From Corallococcus exercitus (lineage in GTDB: Bacteria > Myxococcota > Myxococcia > Myxococcales > Myxococcaceae), in NCBI RefSeq assembly GCF_003611585.1, contig NZ_RAVW01000024.1, positions 1-44,229 of the forward strand: a DNA stretch of 44,229 bases, given 5' to 3'. The notes under the pieces were generated by a model that saw only the letters and a program-made list of their open reading frames with translations, did not search any database and was not told the DNA's origin. This document shows, one piece after another, positions 26,369-35,461 of the stretch. Made by a program: the position numbers and the translations under genes. Within the stretch, counting starts at the first letter, position 1. Each line of letters begins with the position of its first letter.

Positions 26369-27367
26369 GTGTCGGGACCGGGCAGGAAGTCGAAACACTC
26401 GAAGCGAGGCATCGTCGCGGGGGCCATCCTGGTCGCCGTCATCGCCAGCGGCATCCTCTGGCTGCGGCGGCCGGTCCCGGAACCGCCGCCGCGCTTCACC
26501 GGCTACGTCGTCAGCGACAACGTCTACCTGTCCTCCCCGGTGGCCGGCATGGTGGCGTCCGTCGCGGTGGTGCGCGGGCAGCGCGTGGAGCCAGGCACGC
26601 CGCTGTTCCGCATGGAGCCCACGTCGCTGGTGGCACGGGCCGACCAGGCGCGGGCGCAGGTGGGGCAGATTGAAGCCCAGCTCCTCGCGCGGCAATCGGA
26701 CGTGGCCCGCGCCCGTGCCTCGCTCGCCGCCGCGCAGGCGGAAGTGGAGCGCGCGGACGCGGATCTGGCCCGCCTCGTCGCCGTCCAGAAGGCGATGGAG
26801 GGCGCCGTGACGCCCCAGCAGTTGGACCTGCTGCGCGCCACCGCGACCCGCGCCCACGCCCAGCGCGACGCGGCCCGCACGGACGTGGCGGCGGCGGGGG
26901 CGCAGCTGGAGGTCGTCCGCGCCCAGCTCACCAGCGGACGCGCGGGCGTCACCGCCGCGCAGCAGCAGGTCGTGGAGCTGGCGCCCGTGTCGCCTGTCGT
27001 GGGCCGCGTGGAGGACGTCCTCTTCCAGCCGGGCGAGTGGGCCGTGCCCAACGCCCCCGTCGTCAGCATCATCCCGGACGCGAAGCTCAAGGTGCGCTTC
27101 TACGTGCCGCAGGGGCGGGTGGCGTCCTTTCCGCCGGGCACCGCCGTGAACATCGCCTGCGACGGCTGCGACACCGGGATGACGGCGCGCGTGGACTACG
27201 TCGCCTCGCGCCCTGAATACACGCCGCCCATCATCTACAGCCTGGAGACGCGGCAGAAGCTGGTGTTCCTGGTGGAGGCCGTGCCCTCCGCGCCCACGCG
27301 GCTGCTGCCAGGACAGCCCATCGACGTGACGCCGCTGAAGCAGGCATCGGTGGAGGCCGACCGATGA
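26369..27367 (+). CDS. HlyD/YbhG-type membrane fusion (periplasmic adaptor) protein
   Basis: A 332-residue protein starting at GTG after CAGGAGG. One N-terminal transmembrane segment (GIVAGAILVAVIASGILWL) is followed by the first half of a lipoyl domain (VYLSSPVAGMVASVAVVRGQ), an alpha-helical coiled-coil hairpin of about 100 residues (about 85-190, alanine-rich with Q and R), the second lipoyl half (SPVVGRVEDVLFQPGEW) and a beta-barrel with FYVPQGRVASFPPGT. It links an inner-membrane ABC exporter to an outer-membrane channel. Its stop overlaps the ATG of the ATPase gene (ATGA). No outer-membrane TolC-like gene lies in this operon. Confidence 0.92.
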   Translation: MSGPGRKSKHSKRGIVAGAILVAVIASGILWLRRPVPEPPPRFTGYVVSDNVYLSSPVAGMVASVAVVRGQRVEPGTPLFRMEPTSLVARADQARAQVGQIEAQLLARQSDVARARASLAAAQAEVERADADLARLVAVQKAMEGAVTPQQLDLLRATATRAHAQRDAARTDVAAAGAQLEVVRAQLTSGRAGVTAAQQQVVELAPVSPVVGRVEDVLFQPGEWAVPNAPVVSIIPDAKLKVRFYVPQGRVASFPPGTAVNIACDGCDTGMTARVDYVASRPEYTPPIIYSLETRQKLVFLVEAVPSAPTRLLPGQPIDVTPLKQASVEADR

Positions 27368-28290
27368 ACGAGCGGGCCATCGACGTGCGCGGGCTCAACA
27401 AGTCCTTTGGCGACCGGCACGTCGTGCGGGACGTCTCCATCGCCGTGGACACCGGGCGCATCACCGGCTTCCTGGGCCCCAACGGCTCCGGCAAGACGAC
27501 GACGCTGCGGCTGTTGTGCGGCCTGCTCACGCCCGACAGCGGCGAGGGCACCGTGCTGGGCCTGGACTTCCGCGCCCGGGGCGACGCCATCAAGCGCCAG
27601 ACGGGCTACATGACGCAGAAGTTCTCCCTCTACGAGGACATGACGCTGGAGGAGAACCTGGCCTTCGTCGCGCGCGTCCACGGGTTGGAGCAGCGGCGCG
27701 AGCGCGTGGAGGACACGCTCCACCGGCTGGGCCTCTTCGACCGGCGCCGGCAGCTCGCGGGCGCGCTCTCCGGTGGCTGGAAGCAGCGCCTGGCCCTGGC
27801 CGCAGCGACGCTGCACGAGCCCCGGCTGCTGCTTTTGGACGAACCCACCGCGGGCGTGGACCCCAAGGCCCGCCGCGAGTTCTGGGATGAAATCCATACG
27901 CTCGCCGCGGGAGGCCTCACGGTGCTGGTGTCCACGCACTACATGGACGAAGCCGAGCGGTGCCATGACATCGGCTACATCCTGTATGGCCGCCTCATCG
28001 CCCGAGGCACCGCGGACTCGATCATCCGTGACTCGGGGCTGGTGACGTTCCTGGGGGAAGGGCCGGGCATCGACCGCGCGGCGCACCTGCTGGCCCAGGC
28101 GGACGGCGTGCTCAGCGCCTCAGCGTTCGGCGCCGCCGTGCACGTCAGCGGGGTGAAGCGCGAAGCCCTGGAGGCCGCGCTCGCCCCCTGGCGCAAGGAG
28201 CCCTTCCGGTGGAGCGAGGTGCCGCCCTCCCTGGAGGACGTCTTCATCCAGCTCATGGGTCGTGAGCGCGACGAACGGTACACGTCATGA
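27364..28290 (+). CDS. ABC transporter ATP-binding protein (YbhF-like)
   Basis: A 308-residue ATPase with Walker A GPNGSGKTT (38-46), Q-loop YMTQKFSLYEDMTLEENL, signature LSGGWKQRLALA, Walker B LLLLDEPTAGVDP and the switch histidine in VSTHYMDEAERC. The C-terminal 75 residues are the usual extension of this ABC-2 subfamily. It powers the following permease in drug or lipid export. It contains one nucleotide-binding domain, whereas YbhF has two, so a homodimer is expected. Overlaps both neighbours by four bases. Confidence 0.95.
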   Translation: MNERAIDVRGLNKSFGDRHVVRDVSIAVDTGRITGFLGPNGSGKTTTLRLLCGLLTPDSGEGTVLGLDFRARGDAIKRQTGYMTQKFSLYEDMTLEENLAFVARVHGLEQRRERVEDTLHRLGLFDRRRQLAGALSGGWKQRLALAAATLHEPRLLLLDEPTAGVDPKARREFWDEIHTLAAGGLTVLVSTHYMDEAERCHDIGYILYGRLIARGTADSIIRDSGLVTFLGEGPGIDRAAHLLAQADGVLSASAFGAAVHVSGVKREALEAALAPWRKEPFRWSEVPPSLEDVFIQLMGRERDERYTS

Positions 28291-29423
28291 GGGGCTCCCT
28301 GCCGCGCATCCTGGCCGTGCTGCTCAAGGAGTTCACGCAGCTGCGGCGCGACCGCATCACGTACGCGATGATCCTCGTCATGCCGGTGATGCAGCTGCTC
28401 ATCTTCGGCTACGCCATCAACATGGACCCCCGGCACCTGCCCGCCGCGGTGCTGTCCCACGACACCAGCACCCTGGCGAACTCCGTCGTCTCAGCGCTGG
28501 AGCGCACCGGCTACGTGGACGTGCGCTACCTGCCGCGCTCCGACGAAGAGCTGGACCAGCTCATCCGCCGGGGCCAGGTGCTGCTGGGCATCACCATCCC
28601 CCCGGACTTCACCCGGCGGGTGCTCAAGGGGGAGCGCGCTCAAATCCTGGCGGAGGCGGACGCCTCCGACCCGCAGGCCGCCGCGGGCGCGCTGGCCGCG
28701 GTGAGCGTGCTGCCCACGGAGGCGCTGCGCAACGAACGGGTGGGACTGGGCATGCCCCGGTCCACCGCGCCGCCGTTCGAGGTGGTGGTGCACCGGCGCT
28801 ACAACCCGGAGAGCCGCTCGCCGTTCAACATCGTGCCGGGGCTCCTGGGCATCATCCTGTCCATGACGCTGGTGATGATGACCGCCATGGCCGTCACCCG
28901 CGAGCGCGAGCGCGGCACCATGGAGACGCTGCTGTCCACGCCCGCCACCCCGGTGGAGATCATGGTGGGAAAGCTCACGCCGTACGTCGTCGTGGGGCTG
29001 ATCCAGACCGTCGTCGTGCTGGTCATGGCGCGGGGGTTGTTCTCGGTGCCCATGGCACGCACGGCCGCCGGATGGCTGGCATTGGCGTGCGGCATCGTGC
29101 TGTTCATCGTGGGCAACCTGTCGCTGGGCTACCTCATCTCCACCGTGGCGCGCAGCCAGTTGCAGGCGATGCAGATGTCCATGTTCTACATGCTGCCGTC
29201 CATCTTCCTCTCCGGCTTCGCCTTCCCCTTCCTGGGGCTGCCGCCGTGGGCGCGGGTCCTGGGCGAAATCATCCCCGTCACCCACTTCCTGCGCATCGTC
29301 CGGGGCGCGCTGCTCAAGGAGCAGGTGCTCGCGGACATGGGCAATGACCTCTTGGCGCTGGGGCTGTTCGTGCTCGCGGTGGCGGGCGCGGCGCTCGCGC
29401 GTTCGCGCACCACCCTGGATTGA
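28287..29423 (+). CDS. ABC-2 type transporter permease
   Basis: A 378-residue YbhR/YhiI-like permease. An N-terminal transmembrane helix (MILVMPVMQLLIFGYAINMD) is followed by an extracytoplasmic domain of about 140 residues, then five C-terminal helices with the ABC-2 segment RERERGTMETLLSTPATPVEI and AMQMSMFYMLPSIFLSGFAFP. It is the only permease in the operon, where YbhFSR has two, so it probably forms a homodimer. With the HlyD and ATPase genes it makes a complete inner-membrane exporter of unknown substrate, probably induced by the adjacent two-component system. Confidence 0.93.
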   Translation: MRGSLPRILAVLLKEFTQLRRDRITYAMILVMPVMQLLIFGYAINMDPRHLPAAVLSHDTSTLANSVVSALERTGYVDVRYLPRSDEELDQLIRRGQVLLGITIPPDFTRRVLKGERAQILAEADASDPQAAAGALAAVSVLPTEALRNERVGLGMPRSTAPPFEVVVHRRYNPESRSPFNIVPGLLGIILSMTLVMMTAMAVTRERERGTMETLLSTPATPVEIMVGKLTPYVVVGLIQTVVVLVMARGLFSVPMARTAAGWLALACGIVLFIVGNLSLGYLISTVARSQLQAMQMSMFYMLPSIFLSGFAFPFLGLPPWARVLGEIIPVTHFLRIVRGALLKEQVLADMGNDLLALGLFVLAVAGAALARSRTTLD

Positions 29424-29458
29424 GGAGCCCCCTTCCCTCAGTAGGGGAGGGGTTCCTC
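29422..29458 (+). terminator. imperfect hairpin between permease and hflX stop codons
   Basis: GAGGAGCCCC pairs with GGGGTTCCTC, with inner G-U pairs extending the stem. It overlaps the stop codons of both convergent genes. There is no T-run, so it is only a tentative bidirectional terminator. Confidence 0.3.
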
Positions 29459-31132
29459 CTGGAACGAGCGTCCGCTGGCGGTGAGCGACTTGCCCTCGTG
29501 CCAGAGCAGCTCCTCCGTGCGCAGCAAAAGCTCCGTGAGCCCTTCGCCCGTGCGCGCGCTGATGGGGACGCCTTCGTTCGCATGGGCCTCCAGGGTCGAC
29601 ATGACGCCCTCCACGCCGCCTTCCAGCAGGTCGCTCTTGTTGAACACGAGCAGGCGCGGCGTGTCCTGCAAGCCCAGGTCCTGGAGGATCTTCTCCACGG
29701 CCTCCATCTGCAGCCGGTACGCCGGGTCCGACGCGTCCACCACGTGCAGCAGCAGGTCCGCGTCCGCCAGCTCCTCCAGCGTGGCGCGGAAGGCATTCAC
29801 CAGGGTGCGCGGCAGCGCGCGGATGAAGCCCACGGTGTCGGTGATGATGACCTCGCGGTCGCGCGGGAAGCGCAGCCGGCGGCTGCTGGGGTCGAGCGTG
29901 GCGAAGAGCTTGTCCTCCACCACCACGTCCGAGTCCGTCAGGTGGTTGAGCAGCGTGGACTTGCCCGCGTTCGTGTACCCGACGATGGAGATGATGGGCA
30001 CGTCGTGCCGCACGCGACGCTGACGGCGCACCTGCCGGCCCGCACCCACCGCATCAATGCGCTTCTCCAGCAGTGAGATGCGGTCGCGCACCCGGCGTCG
30101 GTCGATCTCCAGCTTCGTCTCACCGGGCCCCCGCCCGCCGATGCCGCCCATGAGCCGGGAGAGCCCTTCGTCCCGCTGCGCGAGCCGGGGCAGCCGGTAG
30201 CGCAGCTGGGCCAGCTCCACCTGGAGCCGGCCTTCGGCGCTGTGCGCGTGCTGCGCGAAGATGTCCAGGATGAGCTGCGTGCGGTCCAGCACCTTCAGCG
30301 ACGTGTGGTCGGAGATGTGCCGGGCCTGCGCGGGCGTCAGGTCGTGGTCGAAGATGATCATGTCCGCGAACCGCTGCATCGCCCGCAGGTTCAGCTCCTC
30401 CAGCTTCCCCCGGCCCACGACGAACCGCGGGTCGAGCTGGCTGCGCGCCTGGAAGGCGACGTCGAGCACCTCGATGCCCGCCGTCCGCGCCAGCTCCCGC
30501 AGCTCGGCCATGGACGCCTCCGCGGCGGCGCGGCCCTCCAGGGCCACTCCGACGAGCAGGGCCCGCCCCTGCGTGATGACCTCCTGGCCCGCGATGGCAT
30601 GGCCGAAGGCCTCCTCCAGTTCCTCGGCCAGGGCCACGGGGTCGACGTCGAGCGCATGGACGTCCGGGGCCTTCCGCGTCTTCCAGAAGCGCTCCCGGGG
30701 GCCAGCGGATTCAGGGTCCAGGTGGCCCAGGTAGACCTTGCCCGGCTGGCCGTCCGGGCGCGTCTCGATGGCGCAGACGAGGTCCAACCGGAGCAGTGCG
30801 AGGTCGGTGATGTCGTCGGGCGTGAGCGGTTCGTCCTTCAGGTGCGTGTGCACGAGGCGCAGCCCGCGAAGCCGCGTGTCTCCCGCGCGCATGCGGCCCA
30901 CGTCGGGAAGCTCCAGCCGGGTCGCGTCGCCGACCATGACGGCTTCGATTCCTCCGCGCCGGTCGATGAGCACGCCCACCTGACGGCCCGTCTCCTGGCT
31001 GAGCGCGCACAGATGCCCGGCGAGCTGGGGGCTCACGACCTCCTGGGGCCGCACGTGCAGGCCCCAGGTCGCCTCCAGGCGCTGGAGCTGGCTGGGCTTG
31101 AGCCCTTGGGTGTTTCCATGGATGGCGGGCAT
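29438..31132 (-). CDS. hflX: GTPase HflX, N-terminally extended
   Basis: A 564-residue protein against about 426 in E. coli. The HflX N-terminal GTP-binding region begins near residue 190 ([24 protein letters not shown]), then the coiled region with [17 protein letters not shown] and the G domain with G1 GYTNAGKS (385-392), G3 [10 protein letters not shown] and G4 NKSD. The extra 185 residues in front include [30 protein letters not shown] and [20 protein letters not shown] and also occur in long HflX forms of other phyla. HflX splits stalled or hibernating 70S ribosomes under stress. AGGAAGG precedes the ATG. Confidence 0.95.
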   Translation of the reverse strand: MPAIHGNTQGLKPSQLQRLEATWGLHVRPQEVVSPQLAGHLCALSQETGRQVGVLIDRRGGIEAVMVGDATRLELPDVGRMRAGDTRLRGLRLVHTHLKDEPLTPDDITDLALLRLDLVCAIETRPDGQPGKVYLGHLDPESAGPRERFWKTRKAPDVHALDVDPVALAEELEEAFGHAIAGQEVITQGRALLVGVALEGRAAAEASMAELRELARTAGIEVLDVAFQARSQLDPRFVVGRGKLEELNLRAMQRFADMIIFDHDLTPAQARHISDHTSLKVLDRTQLILDIFAQHAHSAEGRLQVELAQLRYRLPRLAQRDEGLSRLMGGIGGRGPGETKLEIDRRRVRDRISLLEKRIDAVGAGRQVRRQRRVRHDVPIISIVGYTNAGKSTLLNHLTDSDVVVEDKLFATLDPSSRRLRFPRDREVIITDTVGFIRALPRTLVNAFRATLEELADADLLLHVVDASDPAYRLQMEAVEKILQDLGLQDTPRLLVFNKSDLLEGGVEGVMSTLEAHANEGVPISARTGEGLTELLLRTEELLWHEGKSLTASGRSFQEEPLPY

Positions 31133-31367
31133 CGTGGGGGCCTTCCTGTCGTCGGGAGCCGGTGCTCCAGGGTCTTCCGTTCACGCTAAGCACCCGCTCG
31201 CAGCCCGCCGCGTCATCCCGGCGGGCCGCGTCAACATGCGGTCCTCTGGAGCATTCGTGGGGGTGCGGCGATCCAAACGGACCGCTGATTGCAATCTCCT
31301 TGCGCACCGGAGCCACGCCCCACGTGGTTTCGCGGGGTTCACTCCCGCGTCCGGTCTGGAGATGCCC

Positions 31368-33488
31368 ATGTCCCGTGACAACTCCTTCGCGGCAGGTGCG
31401 GTGCGGACTTCGCGCCGGCAGGATGCGCCGCGTTCAAGCCTCCATCGGTGGGGGAGGGTGGTCCTCCCACCCGTGCTCCTGTTCATGACGACGCTCGCCG
31501 CCGGCTGTGGCGACGAGGACTGCGTTCCCCGGACGTGCGAGTCGCAGGGCTTCAACTGCGGTGAGGCGACGGATGGCTGTGGCAAGCCGCTCGAGTGCGG
31601 CACCTGCTCGGCGCCCTCCTCCTGTGGTGGAGGCGGCCAGGAGAATGTCTGTGGCTGCACCGCGCAGAAGACGGAGTGCAGCCCCGGCGTGGAGTGTGGC
31701 GTCGAACCGGATGGCTGCGGTGGCACCATCAGCTGTGGGGTCTGCACGGCGCCGGAGGTGTGTGGGGGGCGTGGCGTGCAGCAGACCTGCGGCATCCCCG
31801 CCGCCGCCCGCGAGTGCAGCGACGGCTGGTGCTGGGAGTATCCGCTGCCCCATGGCTACAGCTTCCTGGGCGCGCACTTCCGCGCTCCCGATGATGGGTG
31901 GGCGGTGGGCGAGGACGGCTTCATCCAGCACTGGGATGGAACGCGGTGGACGCGCGTGGCCAGCGGGACGCTGACGTCGCTGCGCGACGTGCACGCCCTC
32001 TCCCCGACGGACGTGTGGACGGTGGGCGCGGGCGGCACCGTGCTCCACTCCACGACGGGCGGGGCCTTCTCCCCCGTGAGTTCCGGGACGACGCGCGACC
32101 TGCGGTCCGTGTGGGCCTCCGGCCCGAGCGACGTCTGGGCCGTGGGCGCGGGCGGCACCGTGCGGCGCGACCGGGGCAGCGGTTTCCAGGGCGTGGACGT
32201 GGCCTCGACGAAGGACCTCAACGGCGTGTGGGGCAGCGGGCCTTCGGATGTCTGGATGGTGGGGCAGTCCGGCACGCTGCGCCGGTACGACGGCAACACC
32301 GTCTCCAGCATCGACGCGGGCACGACGGACATCGACTTCCACGACGTGACGGGCACCGGCCCGAACGACGTCTGGACCGTGGCCTCGGATGACCCCTGCA
32401 TCTTCTGCGACGACTTCGGCCAGGTGTTCCACACCACGCCCGCAGGCGTCGAGCAGTCGCTGCGCTCGTCGGATCAGCTGTTCTCCGTGTACGCCGCGTC
32501 GCCGTCGCTGGTGCTGACCGGCGGAGAGGACTTCGGCTACGTCTACAACGGCACGAAGTGGACGGACACGGACGAGGACGCCGTGGGGGCCATCACCGGC
32601 AGCGGGCCTGACGACGTGTGGTCCTTTGGCCCGGGCGGGCAGGTGCAGAAGTGGACCGGGCAGGCGTGGAGCTCCAGGGCGCCGCTGCGCATGCTGAGCG
32701 CGGCGCGGGCCATCCATGGCACGGGGCCGTCGGACATGTGGGCCGTAGGGGACTCGGGCCGCGTGCTGCACTGGAACGGCGGCGGCTGGATCGAGCCTTC
32801 GCTGGCTTCCTTCACCACCGACAATGTGTCGGGCGTGTACGCGGCCTCTCCGACGGCGGTCTGGGTGACGACGTCGTTCTTCCGCCGCATCCTCCGGTTC
32901 GACGGGACCCGCTTCAACGAGGAGTTCAAGTCGGATACGCCGAAGCTGTACGCCATCCACGGCGCGTCGGCGACGGACCTCTGGGCGGTGGGTGAGTCCG
33001 GCGAAGCGATCCACTCCGATGGCGCCACCTGGACGCGGATGCCCACGGGGGCCAGCGCGACGCTCAACGCCGTCTGGGTGCAGGGCGCCTCGCTGGCCAT
33101 CGCGGTGGGCGACGCCGGCACCATCATGCGCTGGGACGGCGCCGCCTGGACCGCCCTGGACTCCGGCGTCACCGTGTCCCTGAAGGCCGTATGGGGCAGC
33201 GGCCCGAACGACGTCTGGGCCGCGGGCGCGGGGGGCACGCTGCTGCGCTACAACGGGGCCCTCTGGCTTCCTGTCGCCAGTGGTACCTCGTCCCAGCTCA
33301 ACGGCCTGATGGGGCGCTCCGCCACCGAGGTCTGGGCGGTGGGGGACAACGGCACGCTGCTGCGCTTCGACGGCGGCAAGTGGACCGCGGAGACCACCGG
33401 CACCCGCCGCGTCCTCCGGGGCGTGTGGGCGCCGTCGTCCTCGGAGCTGTGGATGGTGGGGGACACGGCGGTCCTGCACAGACCCTGA
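31368..33488 (+). CDS. lipoprotein with cysteine-rich stalk and WD40/YVTN-like propeller repeats
   Basis: A 706-residue protein; GGAG six bases before the ATG at 31368 favours this start over 31362. Lipobox LAAGC gives Cys47 after an unusually long, charged leader. Residues about 50-150 hold two copies of a cysteine-rich unit (CGEATDGCGKPLECGTC and CGVEPDGCGGTISCGVC). The rest is made of about a dozen repeats built round VWGSGPSDVWAVGxGGT and LRRYDG-type strands, expected to form a beta-propeller. Such proteins are common and unassigned in myxobacteria and probably bind partners at the cell surface. The 235 bases upstream show no gene or clear promoter. Confidence 0.85.
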   Translation: MSRDNSFAAGAVRTSRRQDAPRSSLHRWGRVVLPPVLLFMTTLAAGCGDEDCVPRTCESQGFNCGEATDGCGKPLECGTCSAPSSCGGGGQENVCGCTAQKTECSPGVECGVEPDGCGGTISCGVCTAPEVCGGRGVQQTCGIPAAARECSDGWCWEYPLPHGYSFLGAHFRAPDDGWAVGEDGFIQHWDGTRWTRVASGTLTSLRDVHALSPTDVWTVGAGGTVLHSTTGGAFSPVSSGTTRDLRSVWASGPSDVWAVGAGGTVRRDRGSGFQGVDVASTKDLNGVWGSGPSDVWMVGQSGTLRRYDGNTVSSIDAGTTDIDFHDVTGTGPNDVWTVASDDPCIFCDDFGQVFHTTPAGVEQSLRSSDQLFSVYAASPSLVLTGGEDFGYVYNGTKWTDTDEDAVGAITGSGPDDVWSFGPGGQVQKWTGQAWSSRAPLRMLSAARAIHGTGPSDMWAVGDSGRVLHWNGGGWIEPSLASFTTDNVSGVYAASPTAVWVTTSFFRRILRFDGTRFNEEFKSDTPKLYAIHGASATDLWAVGESGEAIHSDGATWTRMPTGASATLNAVWVQGASLAIAVGDAGTIMRWDGAAWTALDSGVTVSLKAVWGSGPNDVWAAGAGGTLLRYNGALWLPVASGTSSQLNGLMGRSATEVWAVGDNGTLLRFDGGKWTAETTGTRRVLRGVWAPSSSELWMVGDTAVLHRP

Positions 33489-33565
33489 CACCCGCCGTTC
33501 ACCGCGACCTCCGGCGCGCTCCCGCCCTGTAGATTGGGGCGGGACACGTCCGCCAAGGAGCGCGC

Positions 33566-34873
33566 ATGGGCTGCTGTCACTACCCCGCCGTGAAGGAAGG
33601 CTGCGACAGCGCCTTCACGGTGGACACCTCCCGCATCACCTTCGGCCCGGGCTGTCTCTTGGAGGTGGGCGACCGGGCTCGGGCGCTCGGGATGAAGCGG
33701 GTGGCGCTGTTCTCCGACGCGCGCGTGGCGGGGCTGCCGCACTTCGCGAAGGTGCGCCAGTCGCTGCTCGCCGCCGGGCTGGACGTCGTCGTCTTCACGG
33801 ACGTGCACGTCGAGCCCACGGACCAGTCCTTCCTGGAGGCGGCGCGCTTCGCCACCGAGGCCCGGCCGGACGGCTACGTGTCGCTGGGCGGCGGCTCCGT
33901 CATCGACACCTGCAAGGCGGCGAACCTCTACGCCACGCATCCGGCGGACTTCCTCGCCTACGTGAACGCGCCGGTGGGGGAGGGACGTGCGGTTCCCGGG
34001 CCCCTCAAGCCGCACATCGCGTGCCCCACCACGTCCGGGACGGGCAGCGAGGTGACGGGCATCACCATCTTCGACCTGCTGTCGCTGTCCGCGAAGACGG
34101 GCATTGCGTCACCGGCGCTGCGGCCCACCGAGGCGCTCATCGACCCGGACTGCACCGCGACCCTGCCCGGGGAGGTCGTCGCGGCCAGCGGGCTGGACGT
34201 GCTGTCGCACGCGCTGGAGTCCTATACGGCGCGGCCCTTCGTCCACCGTCCCGCCCCCGCGCGCCCGAGCCTCCGGCCGATGAGCCAGGGCGCCAACCCG
34301 TGGAGCGACCTGGGCTGCCGCGAGGCCCTGCGCCTGATGGGCCTGTACCTGGAGCGCGGCGTGAAGGACGCACGGGACACGGAGGCCCGGGAGCAGCTCA
34401 TGTGGGCGGCCACGCTCGCGGGCATCGCGTTCGGCAACGCGGGCGTGCATGCGCCGCATGGCATGGCCTACGCGGTGGCGGGGCGGGTGCGCGACTTCCG
34501 CCCGTCCGGCTATCCCCAGGACGAGCCGCTGGTGCCGCACGGCCTGGCCGTCATCGTCAACGCCCCTGCGGTGTTCCGCTACACGGCCGCCGCCAACCCG
34601 GAGCGCCACCTGGAGGCCGCGGGCTTCCTGGGCGCGGACGTGCGCGGCGCGGGCAGCGGGGACGCGGGCGAGGTGCTCGCGGGCCGCGTCGTCCAGTTGA
34701 TGCGCGCGGTGGGCGTGCCCAACGGCCTGGAGGGCGTAGGCTACACGGGCGCGGACGTGGACGCGCTCACGGAGGGCGCATTCCCGCAGCAGCGCCTGCT
34801 CCAGAACGCGCCCCGGGAGATGACCCGCCCCGTCCTCACGGAGCTGTTCCGCCAGGCGCTGCGCTACTGGTAA
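33566..34873 (+). CDS. hydroxyacid-oxoacid transhydrogenase (ADHFE1-type iron alcohol dehydrogenase)
   Basis: A 435-residue group III iron-containing dehydrogenase with AAGGAG before the [82 protein letters not shown] and [13 protein letters not shown] run in the order of the mammalian mitochondrial enzyme. That enzyme oxidises 4-hydroxybutyrate to succinic semialdehyde while reducing 2-oxoglutarate to D-2-hydroxyglutarate. The metal-ligand Asp (about 192-194) and histidines are present. A thioesterase gene follows after 24 bases and is probably co-transcribed. Confidence 0.9.
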   Translation: MGCCHYPAVKEGCDSAFTVDTSRITFGPGCLLEVGDRARALGMKRVALFSDARVAGLPHFAKVRQSLLAAGLDVVVFTDVHVEPTDQSFLEAARFATEARPDGYVSLGGGSVIDTCKAANLYATHPADFLAYVNAPVGEGRAVPGPLKPHIACPTTSGTGSEVTGITIFDLLSLSAKTGIASPALRPTEALIDPDCTATLPGEVVAASGLDVLSHALESYTARPFVHRPAPARPSLRPMSQGANPWSDLGCREALRLMGLYLERGVKDARDTEAREQLMWAATLAGIAFGNAGVHAPHGMAYAVAGRVRDFRPSGYPQDEPLVPHGLAVIVNAPAVFRYTAAANPERHLEAAGFLGADVRGAGSGDAGEVLAGRVVQLMRAVGVPNGLEGVGYTGADVDALTEGAFPQQRLLQNAPREMTRPVLTELFRQALRYW

Positions 34874-34897
34874 CCCGAACCCGACGAGGACCCTCCC

Positions 34898-35344
34898 GTG
34901 CCCGACGCAGAGACGGCCGACCGCTACCGCTACTTCCTGCCCATCACCACGCGGTGGATGGACAACGACGTGTACGGCCACATCAACAACGTCACGTACT
35001 ACAGCTACTTCGACACCGTCGCGAACCACTACCTCATCCACGAGGGCGGCCTGGACATCCACACCAGCGCGGTCATCGGGTTGGTGGTGGAGTCGAAGTG
35101 CGCCTACCGCGCGCCGCTCGCGTATCCGGACCGCCTGAGGGCGGGCCTGCGCGTGGACACGCTGGGCAACCGCTCGGTCACCTACGGCATCGCCATCTTC
35201 AAGGAGGGCGACGAGCAGGCGGCGGCGCATGGCCACTTCGTGCACGTCTTCGTGGACCGGCAGACGCGAAGGGCCGTGGCCATGCCTGACCGGCTGCGCG
35301 AAGCGCTGAAGAGGCTGGTCGTGACGCCACGCGAGCAGGCCTGA
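34898..35344 (+). CDS. hotdog-fold acyl-CoA thioesterase (4HBT/YbgC-like)
   Basis: A 148-residue protein starting at GTG after GAGGA. TTRWMDNDVYGHINNVTYYSYFD is the active-site strand-helix region of 4-hydroxybenzoyl-CoA thioesterase-like proteins (residues about 16-38, catalytic Asp in the MDND stretch), with VVESKCAYRAPLAYPDRL following. It hydrolyses an acyl-CoA thioester in the cytoplasm; the chain is unknown. The pairing with the transhydrogenase suggests turnover of hydroxyacyl or dicarboxylic CoA esters. Confidence 0.9.
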   Translation: MPDAETADRYRYFLPITTRWMDNDVYGHINNVTYYSYFDTVANHYLIHEGGLDIHTSAVIGLVVESKCAYRAPLAYPDRLRAGLRVDTLGNRSVTYGIAIFKEGDEQAAAHGHFVHVFVDRQTRRAVAMPDRLREALKRLVVTPREQA

Positions 35345-35360
35345 GCGCGAGGTGCCGCAA

Positions 35361-35385
35361 GGGCTCCCTGGCGACCGGGGAGCCC
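35361..35385 (+). terminator. hairpin downstream of the thioesterase gene
   Basis: Stem GGGCTCCC / GGGAGCCC with a nine-base loop, 17 bases after the stop codon. No T-run follows, so a U-less terminator is assumed. Confidence 0.45.
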
Positions 35386-35461
35386 CTGCCGTCCCGTGTC
35401 CCGAATCCGGCTTGCCGTCATCACCATCGTCTTCGTGTACCCCCACAGAAGGAGATGGATG

